46,567 nucleotides of DNA from positions 1 to 46,567 of the forward strand of contig CAIXMB010000143.1 of the NCBI GenBank assembly GCA_903920435.1, written 5' to 3'. The stretch's first letter is position 1, and each line of letters opens with the position of its first letter. This document shows, piece after piece, positions 8,422-16,596 of the stretch. A program made the translations under genes and the position numbers. Source of the stretch: an uncultured Actinomycetes bacterium (GTDB lineage Bacteria; Actinomycetota; Actinomycetes; Actinomycetales; Microbacteriaceae). The notes below the pieces were generated by a model. It was given only the letters and a program-made list of their open reading frames with translations. It was not told the origin of the DNA and did no database searches.

Positions 8422-9201
8422 CTAGCGAGACGTGAGCGGAAGGGGTGCCACCGCATCCCACGCCACGGTCAGCTCACCCAACCGCCACCGAGCCTTGGTC
8501 CCGAGAACCGGCCACGTCTCTTTCATCGACGCGGCCACCGCCGACCACCGCTGCGACGGCCCGTACACCCCGAGCGGAGCGTGCACCGCCCACCACCGAT
8601 CGAGGTCGAGCAGGAACTGGTGGATCGCCTCACCCTCCACGTTCCGATGGATGAGGATCTTGGGCAGTCGCTCGGCGACGATCGACGGCCGCTCGAGGTC
8701 GGCGAGCCTGAGCGACACGGTGAACGACTGCGGGCCGGCATCCGTCACATCGACCCAGCTCGCAACGCGGCCGACCTCGTTGCACGTGCCCTCCACCAGC
8801 ACGCCGCCGGGCTGCAGTCGACTGACCATGCGCTCCCAGTGGCCCAGTACCTCTGACTCGTCGTACTGTCTCAGCACATTGAGCGCCCGGATGATCGTGG
8901 GCCTCTCACCCGGAACCTCGAACCCTCCCAACCGAAAGCTCACCCCGGGCCGCGCGCTCTTGCTCGCGAGCGCGACCCGAGCGGGCTCGATCTCGATGCC
9001 GACGACCTCGACGTCCGGTCGCACGGCAGAGAGGCGGTGGTACAGCTCGAGCGTCGTGGTAGCGGATGCCCCATACCCAAGATCCACGACGAGCGGCCGC
9101 TCGGCCCGGCGCAACGCGGGGAGCTGGGCGATCCAGCGGTCGACGCGGCGGAGCCGGTTGGTGCCGGTAGTCCCGCGAGTGACCTGGCCGATGGGTGTCA
9201 C
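8422..9201 (-). CDS. Class I SAM-dependent methyltransferase-like protein
   Basis: The best start is GTG 9201, which overlaps the HepT stop as GTGA; it gives 259 residues beginning MTPIGQVTRGTTG. Motif I is VVDLGYGASATTTLELYHRL (about residues 40-60) and the acidic residue binding SAM ribose is in VVGIEIEPARVALA. The substrate is not evident. It is third in a tightly coupled set after the MNT antitoxin and HepT toxin, so it is at least co-transcribed with them. It could be an ordinary housekeeping gene that gained the toxin pair upstream rather than part of that system. Confidence 0.75.
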   Translation of the reverse strand: MTPIGQVTRGTTGTNRLRRVDRWIAQLPALRRAERPLVVDLGYGASATTTLELYHRLSAVRPDVEVVGIEIEPARVALASKSARPGVSFRLGGFEVPGERPTIIRALNVLRQYDESEVLGHWERMVSRLQPGGVLVEGTCNEVGRVASWVDVTDAGPQSFTVSLRLADLERPSIVAERLPKILIHRNVEGEAIHQFLLDLDRWWAVHAPLGVYGPSQRWSAVAASMKETWPVLGTKARWRLGELTVAWDAVAPLPLTSR

Positions 9202-9536
9202 AGCGACCGCTTTGAGTTCGCCAACTCGCGCAGCTGGGGGAAGCTGATCGCGACGGTCGACCACAGAACGTCTTTGTCGATCGTGTTGTAGTGGTGCACG
9301 ATCTTGTCGCGGTTCTTCGCCGCCAGCGACCACATCGGTTCAGAGAAGCGGTGTGGGGCCAACTGTGTGAGCAACTTGGCCACCTCACCGACCCTGTTGC
9401 TCAGGGCTTCAAACGCGAGCGGCATGGCGGGGTCGGAGTCGAAGTGTGGGCGACCGCGTGACACCAGTTCCTCAGCCGACTGGAGGGTCTGTTCGAGATC
9501 CACGAGAAGCTCCCCCACTCGATCCTCTGGTTTCAC
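9198..9536 (-). CDS. hepT: HepT-family toxin (type VII toxin-antitoxin, DUF86-like HEPN)
   Basis: A 112-residue helical protein. The HEPN RNase motif R-x4-H-x-Y is present as RDKIVHHY (Arg76, His81, Tyr83). In known HepT-MntA pairs the toxin is an RNase and the antitoxin inactivates it by transferring AMP groups to the tyrosine of this motif. The GTG start overlaps the stop of the upstream nucleotidyltransferase gene (GTGA), and its own stop overlaps the methyltransferase start. Motif and partner agree, so the identification is good; the molecular target is not visible. Confidence 0.85.
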   Translation of the reverse strand: MKPEDRVGELLVDLEQTLQSAEELVSRGRPHFDSDPAMPLAFEALSNRVGEVAKLLTQLAPHRFSEPMWSLAAKNRDKIVHHYNTIDKDVLWSTVAISFPQLRELANSKRSL

Positions 9537-10003
9537 AGGAGGATCGACTCGTCGAGCATCGTCCGATCCCGCGCGCGACTGAGGTCTAGTCCGTTTCGGG
9601 TGATCACATCGACGGGCCGGCCGAGAAGTTGCTCAAGATCTGATTCGAAGCCGGCGATGTCGAACAGTGATCGATCCTGGTTCGCGTCGACGAGAAGGTC
9701 GACGTCGCTGTCGGCGCGTTCCTGACCACGGGCCACCGACCCGAAAACGGCGATATCGTGCATCCCCCACGCTTGCCCGATGCGGCGAATGAGAGCAGCA
9801 CGCTCCCTGAGGAAGGCGAGGTTGACGACCGGGGCGGCGGGGGAGTCCCGGAGTTTCACGTAGGTGGCGTAGGGGATCAGGGCGGCCTCGGGCCGGCGAT
9901 GCGACCCGATAATGGCCACGGTAGATCGACTGTCCGCCAAGCTGTCGACGAGTGTCGACAGGCTAGTTCTCGCCTCTGCGATGCCCAACACGTGGTCGTC
10001 CAT
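9533..10003 (-). CDS. mntA: MNT nucleotidyltransferase antitoxin with an N-terminal Phd/YefM-like domain
   Basis: Read from ATG 10003, 156 residues. Residues 1-52 resemble a Phd/YefM DNA-binding antitoxin (GIAEARTSLSTLVDSL ... AALIPYATYVKL). Residues about 62-156 are a minimal nucleotidyltransferase with the GSx10DxD motif complete: Gly88-Ser89, Asp100 and Asp102, plus a third acidic residue in VDVI. In the HepT-MntA system this domain adenylylates the toxin. The extra N-terminal domain could bind the perfect palindrome at 10018-10033 just upstream and provide autoregulation, as in Phd/YefM systems; that role is inference. Longer in-frame starts upstream read through the palindrome and are unlikely. 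Confidence 0.82.
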   Translation of the reverse strand: MDDHVLGIAEARTSLSTLVDSLADSRSTVAIIGSHRRPEAALIPYATYVKLRDSPAAPVVNLAFLRERAALIRRIGQAWGMHDIAVFGSVARGQERADSDVDLLVDANQDRSLFDIAGFESDLEQLLGRPVDVITRNGLDLSRARDRTMLDESILL

Positions 10004-10017
10004 GCACGAAGTGTAGC

Positions 10018-10040
10018 AATTATGTACATAATTACGTACA
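10018..10040 (-). promoter_or_regulatory. AT-rich palindromic operator candidate upstream of mntA-hepT
   Basis: aattatgtacataatt (10018-10033) is a perfect 16-base palindrome. It overlaps a second, one-mismatch 18-base palindrome tgtacataattacgtaca (10023-10040). It lies 14 bases before the mntA start in a region far more AT-rich than its surroundings, and so probably overlaps the promoter. Confidence 0.6.
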
Positions 10041-10041
10041 A

Positions 10042-10419
10042 CTAGCGACGGATGGTGAGAAGCCTCTCGACCGCGCTTCGATCGGCATCCGCCCACTCGA
10101 CCGAAGTGAGCTCCTCGAGCGCCAGCCATTCGAGCTGGTCATGGTCGGTGCTCCGCGTCGGGCGCTCGTCGGCCAAACTCGCCAGCACGAAGATGATCCG
10201 CAGCTCGCCATGCTCCACCGTGGTGAAGACGTCGCCGCTGATCACCTCGATATCGAGCTCCTCCCGAAGCTCCCGTGCCACGGCCGCATCCACGGATTCC
10301 CCGGCCTCGACCTTGCCGCCCGGGAACTCCCACTGCCCACCGCGCTCCGGCCGTCGACGGCACGCGAGGAACAGCTCATCGTGCTCCACGATCGCGGCCA
10401 CGACGTCGATGCGCTCCAT
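10042..10419 (-). CDS. mutT: NUDIX hydrolase, MutT-like 8-oxo-dGTP diphosphatase
   Basis: A 125-residue single-domain NUDIX protein. The box G-K-V-E-A-G-E-S-x6-RELREELDI lies at about residues 35-57 and is complete. The start VVAAIVEHDELFLACRRRPE and WEFPGGKVE are typical of MutT enzymes that clear oxidised dGTP from the nucleotide pool. It ends just before the operator-like palindrome of the toxin-antitoxin operon and is divergent from the next conserved gene. Substrate assignment is by family resemblance. Confidence 0.88.
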   Translation of the reverse strand: MERIDVVAAIVEHDELFLACRRRPERGGQWEFPGGKVEAGESVDAAVARELREELDIEVISGDVFTTVEHGELRIIFVLASLADERPTRSTDHDQLEWLALEELTSVEWADADRSAVERLLTIRR

Positions 10420-10477
10420 GCCACGACTGTACTGTCAACCCGTTTTGGTCCGAACGGCATCGACCTACCGTCGAGGT

Positions 10478-10825
10478 ATGGCAGTGAAACTGAACAAGCC
10501 CGCCCTCGAACACGCGCGCTCGCTGGTTCGCCAGGGCAAGGTCGTGAAAGACGAGCGCGACGCTTGGAGTGAGGACGCCCCGAGCGCCTCCGACGAGAAC
10601 GCCTACGTCGACAAGCGCGGCTGGACCGACTACTCCCACTGGCATCTGGGCATCGACCCGGATGCCTCGGACAAGACGAAGGGCCGCTACTCGTTCCCCT
10701 TCGGCGACTTCACGAAGGTGCACCGTTGCGCAGTGATCTCGCTCGAGAGCCGCGCCGCCCAGTTCGACCACGACGAGATCGCGAAGGCCGCGAAAGACCT
10801 GCTCGAGCTCATCGACAAGGAATAG
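10478..10825 (+). CDS. Conserved actinobacterial hypothetical protein (115 aa)
   Basis: ATG 10478 follows TACCGT plus six bases, the pattern of a leaderless transcript. The protein is hydrophilic and well conserved in style: KLNKPALEHARSLVRQGKVV at the start, then GWTDYSHWHLGID, KGRYSFPFGDFTKVHRCAVI and a helical end. I recall similar proteins as uncharacterised in many actinobacteria. There is no recognisable catalytic motif. The conserved aromatic residues and the single Cys/His pair (VHRC) stand out. It stands alone between divergent mutT and the collagen-like lipoprotein. Confidence 0.8.
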   Translation: MAVKLNKPALEHARSLVRQGKVVKDERDAWSEDAPSASDENAYVDKRGWTDYSHWHLGIDPDASDKTKGRYSFPFGDFTKVHRCAVISLESRAAQFDHDEIAKAAKDLLELIDKE

Positions 10826-10879
10826 AGAGCCAAGTCGGTCACGGCGGCCTACACTGAGCCAACACTCATCGGGGGCTCC

Positions 10880-11578
10880 TTGTCATGCACGCCTAGATTC
10901 CTTCTTGCTGCGCTCGCCCTAGCGATTGTCATCCCGCTCGCGGGTTGCGTTCCGACTCCCGGTGAGGCGGGCGCCGCCGGCAGCCAAGGCCCGGCAGGTG
11001 AGACAGGCCCGAAGGGCGAGAAGGGCGACACCGGGGCATCCGGAGCCACCGGTGCGACAGGCGCGCGCGGCGCGACGGGCGCCACCGGGGCGGCGGGCCC
11101 GAGCGGAGCGGCCGGGGGAGCCACCGGCCCCGCAGGGCCGCAGGGAGCCCAAGGCATTCCGGGGGCGATCGGCCCGATCGGGGCGCCGGGTTCAGGCGAA
11201 TCCGCCCTGTTCTACCGCTCGACCTCGGTGAGCGTCCTTCCGGGCGATGAGTTTCCCTTCAACATGGCCGGCCCCAGCAATGCGCCCGGGATCACCAACG
11301 CCGGTGGAGTCATCACGCTGGCGAAGGCCGGGATCTACCGCGTCTCCGTCGAGGTGGTCACCGGCGGCTACGGGTTTTTGGTGCTGGCGCTCGACGGAGC
11401 GCGAGTCGACTACACCCGGTTCGGAGGAGGCAGCTTCATGAGCATCACGACTCTCGTCGACACTCCGGTAGATGGCACGGTCCTGACTCTGGAGCCCGAG
11501 CCCGGGGGCCCGTTCTTCTACGATGACGGGCTCGGTACGAGCGCGACGATCCTGGTCGATCTCGTCAAGGAGAACTAG
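10880..11578 (+). CDS. Collagen-like repeat lipoprotein with BclA/C1q-like C-terminal domain
   Basis: The only workable start is TTG 10880, four bases after GGGGGC. The 232-residue protein has a lipoprotein signal (PRFLLAALALAIVIPLAGC; lipobox LAGC). From about residue 28 come some 27 G-x-y collagen triplets (GAAGSQGPAGETGPKGEKG ...), broken once by GG near residue 80. The C-terminal 125 residues are beta-rich (SALFYRSTSVSVLPGDEFPF; NAGGVITLAKAGIYRVSVEV), resembling the trimeric jelly-roll heads of Bacillus BclA and C1q. It is probably a surface-anchored trimeric stalk with a binding head. GC-rich triplet repeats make the gene prone to length variation. Confidence 0.8.
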   Translation: MSCTPRFLLAALALAIVIPLAGCVPTPGEAGAAGSQGPAGETGPKGEKGDTGASGATGATGARGATGATGAAGPSGAAGGATGPAGPQGAQGIPGAIGPIGAPGSGESALFYRSTSVSVLPGDEFPFNMAGPSNAPGITNAGGVITLAKAGIYRVSVEVVTGGYGFLVLALDGARVDYTRFGGGSFMSITTLVDTPVDGTVLTLEPEPGGPFFYDDGLGTSATILVDLVKEN

Positions 11579-12017
11579 GGCCGTCATCCGGATCGTTCCA
11601 GCTGACCACCTTCGCATCGCGGCTCCCGATCCACATCGGTACCTTCGACGCGAACCCGATCACGAAGAAGCCCACCACGCCGAGCCCAAGCGCGACGTAA
11701 CCGGCTATCTCAAGCCAACGGATGCCCACCACCGACCCCGTGGGACCCGCGATCAGCCCCGCGGCGAACAGGAACCCCACGAGCCCTCCACCGCGCCGGA
11801 TCGCCTCGCCGCCCAGCACCGCCGCAGCAATGAGCGGCACGGCGAACCCGCCGGCCATCAGTCCGGTGGCGATGGCGCCCTGCCACGCCTCGTAGTCCGA
11901 GCCGAGAGTGAGCCCGTAGACGATGCCCGCGGCCGGGAGCACGACGATCGCGGTGGCCAGGACCACGGTCATCCGGCGAATGAAGCCCTTGCTGAACCGG
12001 TACGGGTTCTGACTCAT
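11565..12017 (-). CDS. Four-segment membrane protein, unknown function
   Basis: A 150-residue protein with membrane segments at about 17-35, 45-70, 78-95 and 102-122, an N-terminal MSQNPYRFSKGF and an acidic polar tail (SWNDPDDGPSSP). No family was recognised. The 3' end overlaps the collagen-like gene's stop by 14 bp on the opposite strand. It is followed upstream, on the same strand, by a 47-residue acidic protein. Confidence 0.7.
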   Translation of the reverse strand: MSQNPYRFSKGFIRRMTVVLATAIVVLPAAGIVYGLTLGSDYEAWQGAIATGLMAGGFAVPLIAAAVLGGEAIRRGGGLVGFLFAAGLIAGPTGSVVGIRWLEIAGYVALGLGVVGFFVIGFASKVPMWIGSRDAKVVSWNDPDDGPSSP

Positions 12018-12035
12018 GCAGCCAGCCTACGAGGC

Positions 12036-12179
12036 CTAGGGTCGCGCCTCGTCGTCGAGCTCCTCGGGCTCGCCGTCGTGGTGCGCCGGCACCTCGGGAT
12101 CGGTATCGAGCTCGTCGACCACGTCCTCCGGGTCGACGAAGCTGTTGTCTGAGTCAGGGGTGAAGTTGGTGTCGCTCAT
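12036..12179 (-). CDS. Small acidic protein (47 aa)
   Basis: ATG 12179 to TAG 12036-12038. It starts MSDTNFTPDSDNSFVDPEDV and continues with Asp/Glu-rich sequence (DELDTDPEVP; PEELDDEARP); about 19 of 47 residues are acidic. A comparable small acidic protein that also begins MSDT lies at 23218-23394. Function unknown; the composition suggests disorder. Codon use has the expected GC-rich third positions, which supports real coding. Confidence 0.55.
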   Translation of the reverse strand: MSDTNFTPDSDNSFVDPEDVVDELDTDPEVPAHHDGEPEELDDEARP

Positions 12180-12227
12180 GGGTCCAGCCCAGCACTGCAC
12201 GGATGCGGGCGCTAGGGCCTTGACCCG

Positions 12228-13145
12228 TCAACGCTGCGAGACGTAGGAGAAGATCGCCCACACGATCGCAAACCCTGCGGCGGGCATCAGCAAACCGCGG
12301 ACGAGCTTCTCGAGCAACGACTGCTTCGAACGCCGCTTGCTCGAAGGCCGCCGCGTCGCGGGGCGGGTCTTCGCGGGGCGTGAGGCGTAGGTCTTCTTCG
12401 GAGCCTGGCGCGGCGCGGTCACCCGAATCACGGGGCGCGCGAGTCGAGGACCGACCTCGCTCTCGAGGGCGTCGAACTCCTGGGTGATGTGCCTCCCCAC
12501 CGTCGAGAGCGCGGGAGCTCGATGCCACGTTTCGGGGCGCACAGCCTGCTCGACGATGCGCTGCGCTTGCTCGGCGCTGAAGATGGGTCGGGTCGCGAAG
12601 GTGGCGAGCAGCTCCCCGTCTGACATCACTCGGATCTCCGGTGTGGCGACTCCGCCCGCTGCGGCGGCCTTGCGCGTCATGGTTCCGGGGTCGACGAAGA
12701 CGATGAGGCCGACGACCGGCACGGTCATCCCGCTGGCTTTGCTCAGCAGGTCGGATGCCCGTGCCGCCTCCGTCACGGAGTTGCGGACGTAGTGCACCGG
12801 GAACGTGTCGACGTACATGCCGTAACCGGCCGACCAGACGGTCTTGCCCGGGCTGAACTTCGTGTTGATCGTGAAGACGCCGCCCTCGCCGATGACGATG
12901 TGGTCGATGTCAGACGTGCCGGCGCCGACGGGCACCGAGTGGAGGACCGTCCACTCGCTGCTGAGCCGCGAGAGCAGATCGGCGACTCGGCGCTCGCCGA
13001 TGACGCCGCGGTACCACCCGACGGCTTCGTCGTCGATCACGATGCCGTCAGTTGCGGCGTCCACGTGAATGGTGCCGAGGTCCCACTGGCGAAGGAGCTC
13101 GTCGATGAGCGAGTGGCCCGGCGCGCGCTGTCGAAGATCGCTCAT
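12228..13145 (-). CDS. NERD-domain (nuclease-related) protein with C-terminal membrane anchor
   Basis: A 305-residue protein. The NERD domain spans about residues 45-165: GERRVADLLSRL, then SDIDHIVIGEGGVFTINTK with acidic residues Asp79/Asp81 and Lys96 in the order of a PD-(D/E)xK-like nuclease site. Residues 230-280 are basic and Pro/Arg/Lys-rich, and a membrane segment is at about 285-302. NERD domains are predicted nucleases often linked to DNA processing or defence. The gene is 54 bp downstream of mcrC on the same strand, so it could belong to the mcrBC transcript. Confidence 0.8.
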   Translation of the reverse strand: MSDLRQRAPGHSLIDELLRQWDLGTIHVDAATDGIVIDDEAVGWYRGVIGERRVADLLSRLSSEWTVLHSVPVGAGTSDIDHIVIGEGGVFTINTKFSPGKTVWSAGYGMYVDTFPVHYVRNSVTEAARASDLLSKASGMTVPVVGLIVFVDPGTMTRKAAAAGGVATPEIRVMSDGELLATFATRPIFSAEQAQRIVEQAVRPETWHRAPALSTVGRHITQEFDALESEVGPRLARPVIRVTAPRQAPKKTYASRPAKTRPATRRPSSKRRSKQSLLEKLVRGLLMPAAGFAIVWAIFSYVSQR

Positions 13146-13199
13146 TAATACAGCGTGGTCCTCGATGGCGCGAGCGAGTAGCCCGACTTCGGGGGTGCT

Positions 13200-14387
13200 T
13201 CAGCCCACAAGGACGTTTCGCCTGAGGCCGGCTTCTTCCACGATCCTCCCGATCTGCGCACTCAAGTCGGGCGGGCTCGTGTCCAGGTCGAGTGCATGGC
13301 AGACGACGGTTACCCCCGCGGTCTCGATGACATACCGCGCGGGCGTTTCATTGCCTGCGGCGTAGATGAGATGGCCGGAGTCAACTCCGTGACGTAGGCA
13401 GTACGCGAGCATTTGGTAGACGTCGGCGTTGGGATATCCGGCGGGTTTCTCGGCCTTGTACTTCGCGTCGAAAATCGCGCGCACGGTGAGGCCATCGAGC
13501 CACACCAAGTCGGGCTTGACCTCGACAAGGAGATCTCGGTCGAGATGGGAGCGGTGCTGCGGAACGATCCGTCCGCCCACTCTCTGTGCGGCGAGCGAGA
13601 CTTCGGCCTGGACGAAGCGCTCGAAGACTGACGCCATGGTCAGCAGGAAGCCGGACGCCGCAACGTCGGAGGGATCGTGGTCGAGTGATGCGTCTTCGAG
13701 AATGAGGCGCGCGAGAGCTAGTGCGGAGGCGAAGCGCGAGTTGAGGCGGTCGATACGCACTGAGGGAAGCGGAACGCCGCGAGTGAGGACGTGTACTTCA
13801 GCAAGGTGATGATCGATGAGGTGGAGTTCGCGGCGCGCAGAGGAACTCAGGAACGGCGCCCGCAGGGCTTTGCGCGCGGCAGATTTGAGGAGACGATTTT
13901 CGGCAATGTCGTCGCTGTACTCATCGATCTCGAGCTCGGCGGGCAGGGGAAGACCTTGCCGCAAGCGGATCTGTTCGCCCACAAGCCACCGTCCGCGAAC
14001 GTAGGGTTCCGACCGGCGCTCCGTGCGGTACGAGCGCAGCACGCCGCGCCGAAGTTGATCTTCGGCCATCCGCGAGAACAGTCCCACGATTGCCGGGTAG
14101 AGATCATCGATCGATTCAAGGTGCACGCGATCGTCGCGCCACTCGTTCCAACCCGCGCTGCGTGAGAGAAGGTAGAAGAGGCGAGCGATGGGCACCTTCG
14201 GTTCAATTCGGAGGGTGGTGTCGAGCACGCGCACGACCCCGACGCGCGCGATGTTCGAGAGCGTCCAATCTCCGTGACCGGCCGGGGTCACCGTCGCGAT
14301 CTTGAGCTCCTGGATCTTCGCCGCGAGCGCTTCCTCCATTCGAAGCACGGTGGATGGCGCTCCCTCGCGAAGCGTGATCACCGTCAT
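13200..14387 (-). CDS. mcrC: McrC-family nuclease subunit of a McrBC-type IV restriction system
   Basis: A 395-residue protein. The N-terminal domain (residues 1-170) has the McrC-like YLLSRSAGW and LFSRMAEDQLRRGVLRSYRT. The C-terminal PD-(D/E)xK nuclease core shows VEVKPDLVW and AIFDAKYK, with the acidic pair and lysine expected, at about residues 287-307. McrC cuts DNA and stimulates the McrB GTPase once modified cytosines are recognised. Its ATG overlaps the mcrB stop (ATGA), a standard coupled arrangement. All key residues are present, so the protein should be active. Confidence 0.93.
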   Translation of the reverse strand: MTVITLREGAPSTVLRMEEALAAKIQELKIATVTPAGHGDWTLSNIARVGVVRVLDTTLRIEPKVPIARLFYLLSRSAGWNEWRDDRVHLESIDDLYPAIVGLFSRMAEDQLRRGVLRSYRTERRSEPYVRGRWLVGEQIRLRQGLPLPAELEIDEYSDDIAENRLLKSAARKALRAPFLSSSARRELHLIDHHLAEVHVLTRGVPLPSVRIDRLNSRFASALALARLILEDASLDHDPSDVAASGFLLTMASVFERFVQAEVSLAAQRVGGRIVPQHRSHLDRDLLVEVKPDLVWLDGLTVRAIFDAKYKAEKPAGYPNADVYQMLAYCLRHGVDSGHLIYAAGNETPARYVIETAGVTVVCHALDLDTSPPDLSAQIGRIVEEAGLRRNVLVG

Positions 14388-16495
14388 TGCTCGGGCGGCG
14401 TTGTCTGACTGTTGCGCAGCGCTCGGAGCCCGTAGACCGACGCCACCGAGACACCATCGCCGTAGTGATGCTCCTCGAGGAGTGGCAGTAGCTTGTGCTC
14501 CCAGATCTCTTCGAGACGATCCTCGGTGAGTACCTGATCGGCGGGCATGAGGTAGCTGGGGCCGATCTTGGCGGCACGGTCGGCGATGCGGTTGTTGAGT
14601 GATTCCAGAAGTCGAGCGGGCTCGGGGTCGAGGTTGTTCGCCGAGAGCCAGTTCTCGAGTACCCCCGAGGTCGGTTCGGTGTCGGGGTGCAGCTCGAGGA
14701 ATGCGAATCGTCTCCTCATGGCTGCGTCCAATAGCGCGATGGATCGGTCGGTGGTGTTCATCGTCCCGATGATGAAGACGTTGTCGGGGAGTGTGAAAGC
14801 GTCGTCACTTCCGTAGAGGAGTGCGATGTGGGCGTCGCGGTACTCGAGCAGGAAGTACAGCTCGCCGAAGATCTTGGGCAGGTTCCCCCGGTTGATCTCA
14901 TCGATCACGAGCACGTAGTTGCGGTCGCGGTTCTTTGCCGCCTCGCGAGCGATACGCCGGAAGGGGCCTTCCTTGAGGGTGTAGGTGAGTGATCCGTCCG
15001 CCGTGACGGGTCGGAAGCCCTCGACGAAGTCCTCATAGGAGTAGCTCGGGTGGAACTGCACGAGAGTCGTATCTGCTCCACCAGCGACGTGCTGCGCGAG
15101 CTTGCGCGCCAGGTAGGTCTTTCCGGTTCCGGGTGGGCCGTGAAGGATGATCTGTCGCTGACGTTCAAGCAGGTCGAGCGCTTTCTGCGGCCAACTCGCT
15201 GGCATGTAGAGGCTGGCGGCGAGTTCCTCGGTGACCTTCGGGAACGGCACACGTTCGGCGCTCACTTCGTCGGTCAACGGCAGATCCTCGTCGAGAGGCG
15301 CGTCGACAGGAGATGGAGCCACCACAGCAGGCGGGCGCCATTGGGAAAGTCTTGGCTCCCGATAGTAGAGAACGGGGCCGTTGTCTTTCACCTGAAGCGC
15401 AAGCGTGATGGCGAGTAGGTCGTGGTCGATGTCACCCGCCTCGCCACCGATCTCCCCTAGGAATCGCTGGCGGATCGCTGCCTTGTGCTGTTCCGAAACG
15501 ATGCTGACGAAGACGTCGGGGTGAATCATGTAGAGCAGGGCGTAGCGCTGGGACGGGAAGCGCTCGCCGGGTACGGCATCGGTCGAGAGCAAGAGTTCGC
15601 GCATCTGCCACGGGTCCGCGAGCAGTTCCGCCTGCCGGTCGCTGTCGAGCGAGGTCCAGGCCGCCACGAAGTTGACGACGATCGTCATCGCAAGACCGAG
15701 GTTCGTCGACATCCGGGTTCCTGGGTTAAACGACCCACTCGCGAACGCACGATCGATGTCCGACGGAATTTCGACCGGATGCTCCATCAGGCCAAGAACG
15801 AATCGGATGCGTTCTCGCTTCGCCCGTTCGCCGATCGCGTCGATCGAGGCAGGTAAGAGTTGCAGAGCGATGAGCTCGGCCATGAGCAGGATCGCATCAT
15901 CACTCGCGCCTCGGAGCTGGGCCGCGACCTTGCCGAGGAAGCCGTCACCTTCGACGCCGTCGGACTCGACGAATCGCGAGACGAGCTCTGACGCGACTTC
16001 CGCCGTCCAGATTAGGCGACCCGCCGCGAACACGGATTCTCCGCCAGCTAGGCCTCGGTCGACGAAGAGCTGCGCGGCCCGTAGGACTTCTTCCTGACCG
16101 CTGTCTTGGGGAAGGATCCGCGTCCGGAGTGCGGTCACCTTCTCGTTGTCTCGGGTTTTCGACCAAGTGCGATACCGGGTCTGGCCCTCTCTGAACATGT
16201 CCTCTGGCGTCGGCCACGTGTCGAGGGCCAAAACCCCCTCGGGCGTGATCGACCAGCCGGCCGTGCCGTTCTTTAGGAGCCAGCCAGCTTTCACGTACCA
16301 AGCGGTCGTGAACTCCCAATCGGTCTGCCCCTTAGAACCGCCAGTCCTGACAAGCTCAGCTTCCTTGGGGGACATTGGGTAACGAGCCACAACTTGCTCC
16401 CACAACGCTCCTCGCCGCACCGGTTCCTGCGATCGCGAGAGCAACTCGAGCGCAAACCGCGAACGAGCTGCATTGGCTTCGGGGGCAACGGCCAC
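14384..16495 (-). CDS. mcrB: McrB-family AAA+ GTPase subunit with Mrr-N-like DNA-recognition N-terminus
   Basis: A 703-residue protein. Residues 10-90 resemble the Mrr N-terminal winged helix (RFALELLSRSQEPVRRGALW ... WSITPEGVLAL). A helical middle region (100-420) follows, with no recognised domain. The AAA+ motor begins near residue 435: Walker A GPPGTGKT (about 452-459), Walker B VLVIDEINRGN, and the McrB signature GTMNTTDRS. The C-terminal end carries the arginine finger region DAAMRRRFAFLEL. McrB translocates DNA and recruits McrC for cleavage. The N-terminal domain, which sets modification specificity, differs from the DUF3578 form of E. coli McrB. Confidence 0.92.
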   Translation of the reverse strand: MAVAPEANAARSRFALELLSRSQEPVRRGALWEQVVARYPMSPKEAELVRTGGSKGQTDWEFTTAWYVKAGWLLKNGTAGWSITPEGVLALDTWPTPEDMFREGQTRYRTWSKTRDNEKVTALRTRILPQDSGQEEVLRAAQLFVDRGLAGGESVFAAGRLIWTAEVASELVSRFVESDGVEGDGFLGKVAAQLRGASDDAILLMAELIALQLLPASIDAIGERAKRERIRFVLGLMEHPVEIPSDIDRAFASGSFNPGTRMSTNLGLAMTIVVNFVAAWTSLDSDRQAELLADPWQMRELLLSTDAVPGERFPSQRYALLYMIHPDVFVSIVSEQHKAAIRQRFLGEIGGEAGDIDHDLLAITLALQVKDNGPVLYYREPRLSQWRPPAVVAPSPVDAPLDEDLPLTDEVSAERVPFPKVTEELAASLYMPASWPQKALDLLERQRQIILHGPPGTGKTYLARKLAQHVAGGADTTLVQFHPSYSYEDFVEGFRPVTADGSLTYTLKEGPFRRIAREAAKNRDRNYVLVIDEINRGNLPKIFGELYFLLEYRDAHIALLYGSDDAFTLPDNVFIIGTMNTTDRSIALLDAAMRRRFAFLELHPDTEPTSGVLENWLSANNLDPEPARLLESLNNRIADRAAKIGPSYLMPADQVLTEDRLEEIWEHKLLPLLEEHHYGDGVSVASVYGLRALRNSQTTPPEQ

Positions 16496-16584
16496 GGCGT
16501 CTCCTGAGTATCGTCAAGCAGAGTTTCAATCAGTATGGAGTGGTGCGGCGACATCCGCCTACGCTCACAGCTGATCGGCATCGC

Positions 16585-16590
16585 TACGCT
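16585..16590 (+). promoter_or_regulatory. Putative -10 element (TACGCT) of leaderless gpmA
   Basis: TACGCT is followed by six bases and then the gpmA ATG, with no ribosome site between, which fits a leaderless transcript. Confidence 0.45.
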
Positions 16591-16596
16591 TGACCC

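Noticed and set aside
10884-10895. ATG 10884 as start of the collagen-like lipoprotein
   Set aside because: That frame ends after three codons; only TTG 10880 leads into the signal peptide.
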